A stretch of 7,072 nucleotides of DNA from Candidatus Rifleibacteriota bacterium (GTDB lineage: Bacteria; Riflebacteria; Ozemobacteria; Ozemobacterales; Ozemobacteraceae): positions 1 through 7,072 of the forward strand of contig JAKQKW010000204.1 in assembly GCA_029560455.1 (NCBI GenBank), in the 5' to 3' direction. The number at the start of each line of letters is the position of its first letter. Position 1 is the first letter of the stretch. Shown here piece after piece: positions 7,065 to 7,072 of this stretch. The position numbers and the translations under genes are program-made. The notes beneath the pieces are model-generated. The model did not search any database. It worked only from the letters and a program-made list of their open reading frames with translations, and was not told the origin of the DNA.

Positions 7065-7072
7065 TGCTTTTT

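Noticed and set aside
7065..7072. Possible operon promoter upstream of brxA
   Set aside because: Only eight bases are available upstream of the start, so no promoter or operator can be supported.
1..7072. CRISPR array, tRNA, rRNA, integrase or transposase gene
   Set aside because: No spaced direct repeats, no RNA-like segment and no recombinase motif were seen; almost all the window is taken up by four coding genes.

Overview
The window is the front part of a BREX (bacteriophage exclusion) phage-defence operon. All of its genes lie on the minus strand, so transcription runs from right to left: brxA (DUF1819) -> brxB (DUF1788) -> brxC (large PglY-type ATPase) -> pglX (adenine-specific DNA methyltransferase). 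This is the known gene order of type 1 BREX. The last two core genes expected in type 1, the alkaline-phosphatase-domain gene pglZ and the Lon-like gene brxL, would lie to the left of position 1 and are not visible. Type 1 is therefore the best assignment, but another BREX subtype sharing this front half is not excluded.

Layout from right to left: brxA (7064-6444) starts 8 bases from the right edge, so its promoter and ribosome-binding site are mostly outside. brxB (6447-5839) overlaps brxA by an ATGA. brxC (5824-2231) follows after 14 bases and has the best Shine-Dalgarno in the window. pglX (2219-21) follows after 11 bases. Coding density is almost total; there is no intergenic stretch over 15 bases, no RNA gene, no CRISPR array and no recognisable transposase. 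The long ORFs on the plus strand are shadows of these four genes.

How the parts work together (established for the family, not shown by this sequence): PglX methylates an asymmetric six-base site in host DNA and marks self. BrxB, BrxC, PglZ and PglX form the defence machinery that blocks replication of incoming unmodified phage DNA. BrxA is a small DNA-binding accessory protein whose requirement varies between systems.

The main oddity is pglX. Its reading frame closes with TGA-TAA at 732 residues, after the catalytic methyltransferase domain but before the C-terminal target-recognition half that full-length BREX PglX proteins (roughly 1,150-1,250 residues) carry. The last 30 bases of the window are also much more AT-rich than the coding DNA beside them. 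A frameshift, an insertion junction or an assembly edge could explain this; the window ends too soon to decide.

Organism: a bacterium with DNA of roughly 50% GC, compact operon organisation and ordinary ATG/TAA/TGA usage. Nothing here fixes the phylum. The system is a recognised one, not a previously undescribed one; the novelty, if any, lies in the broken pglX and in a few small sequence features described below.
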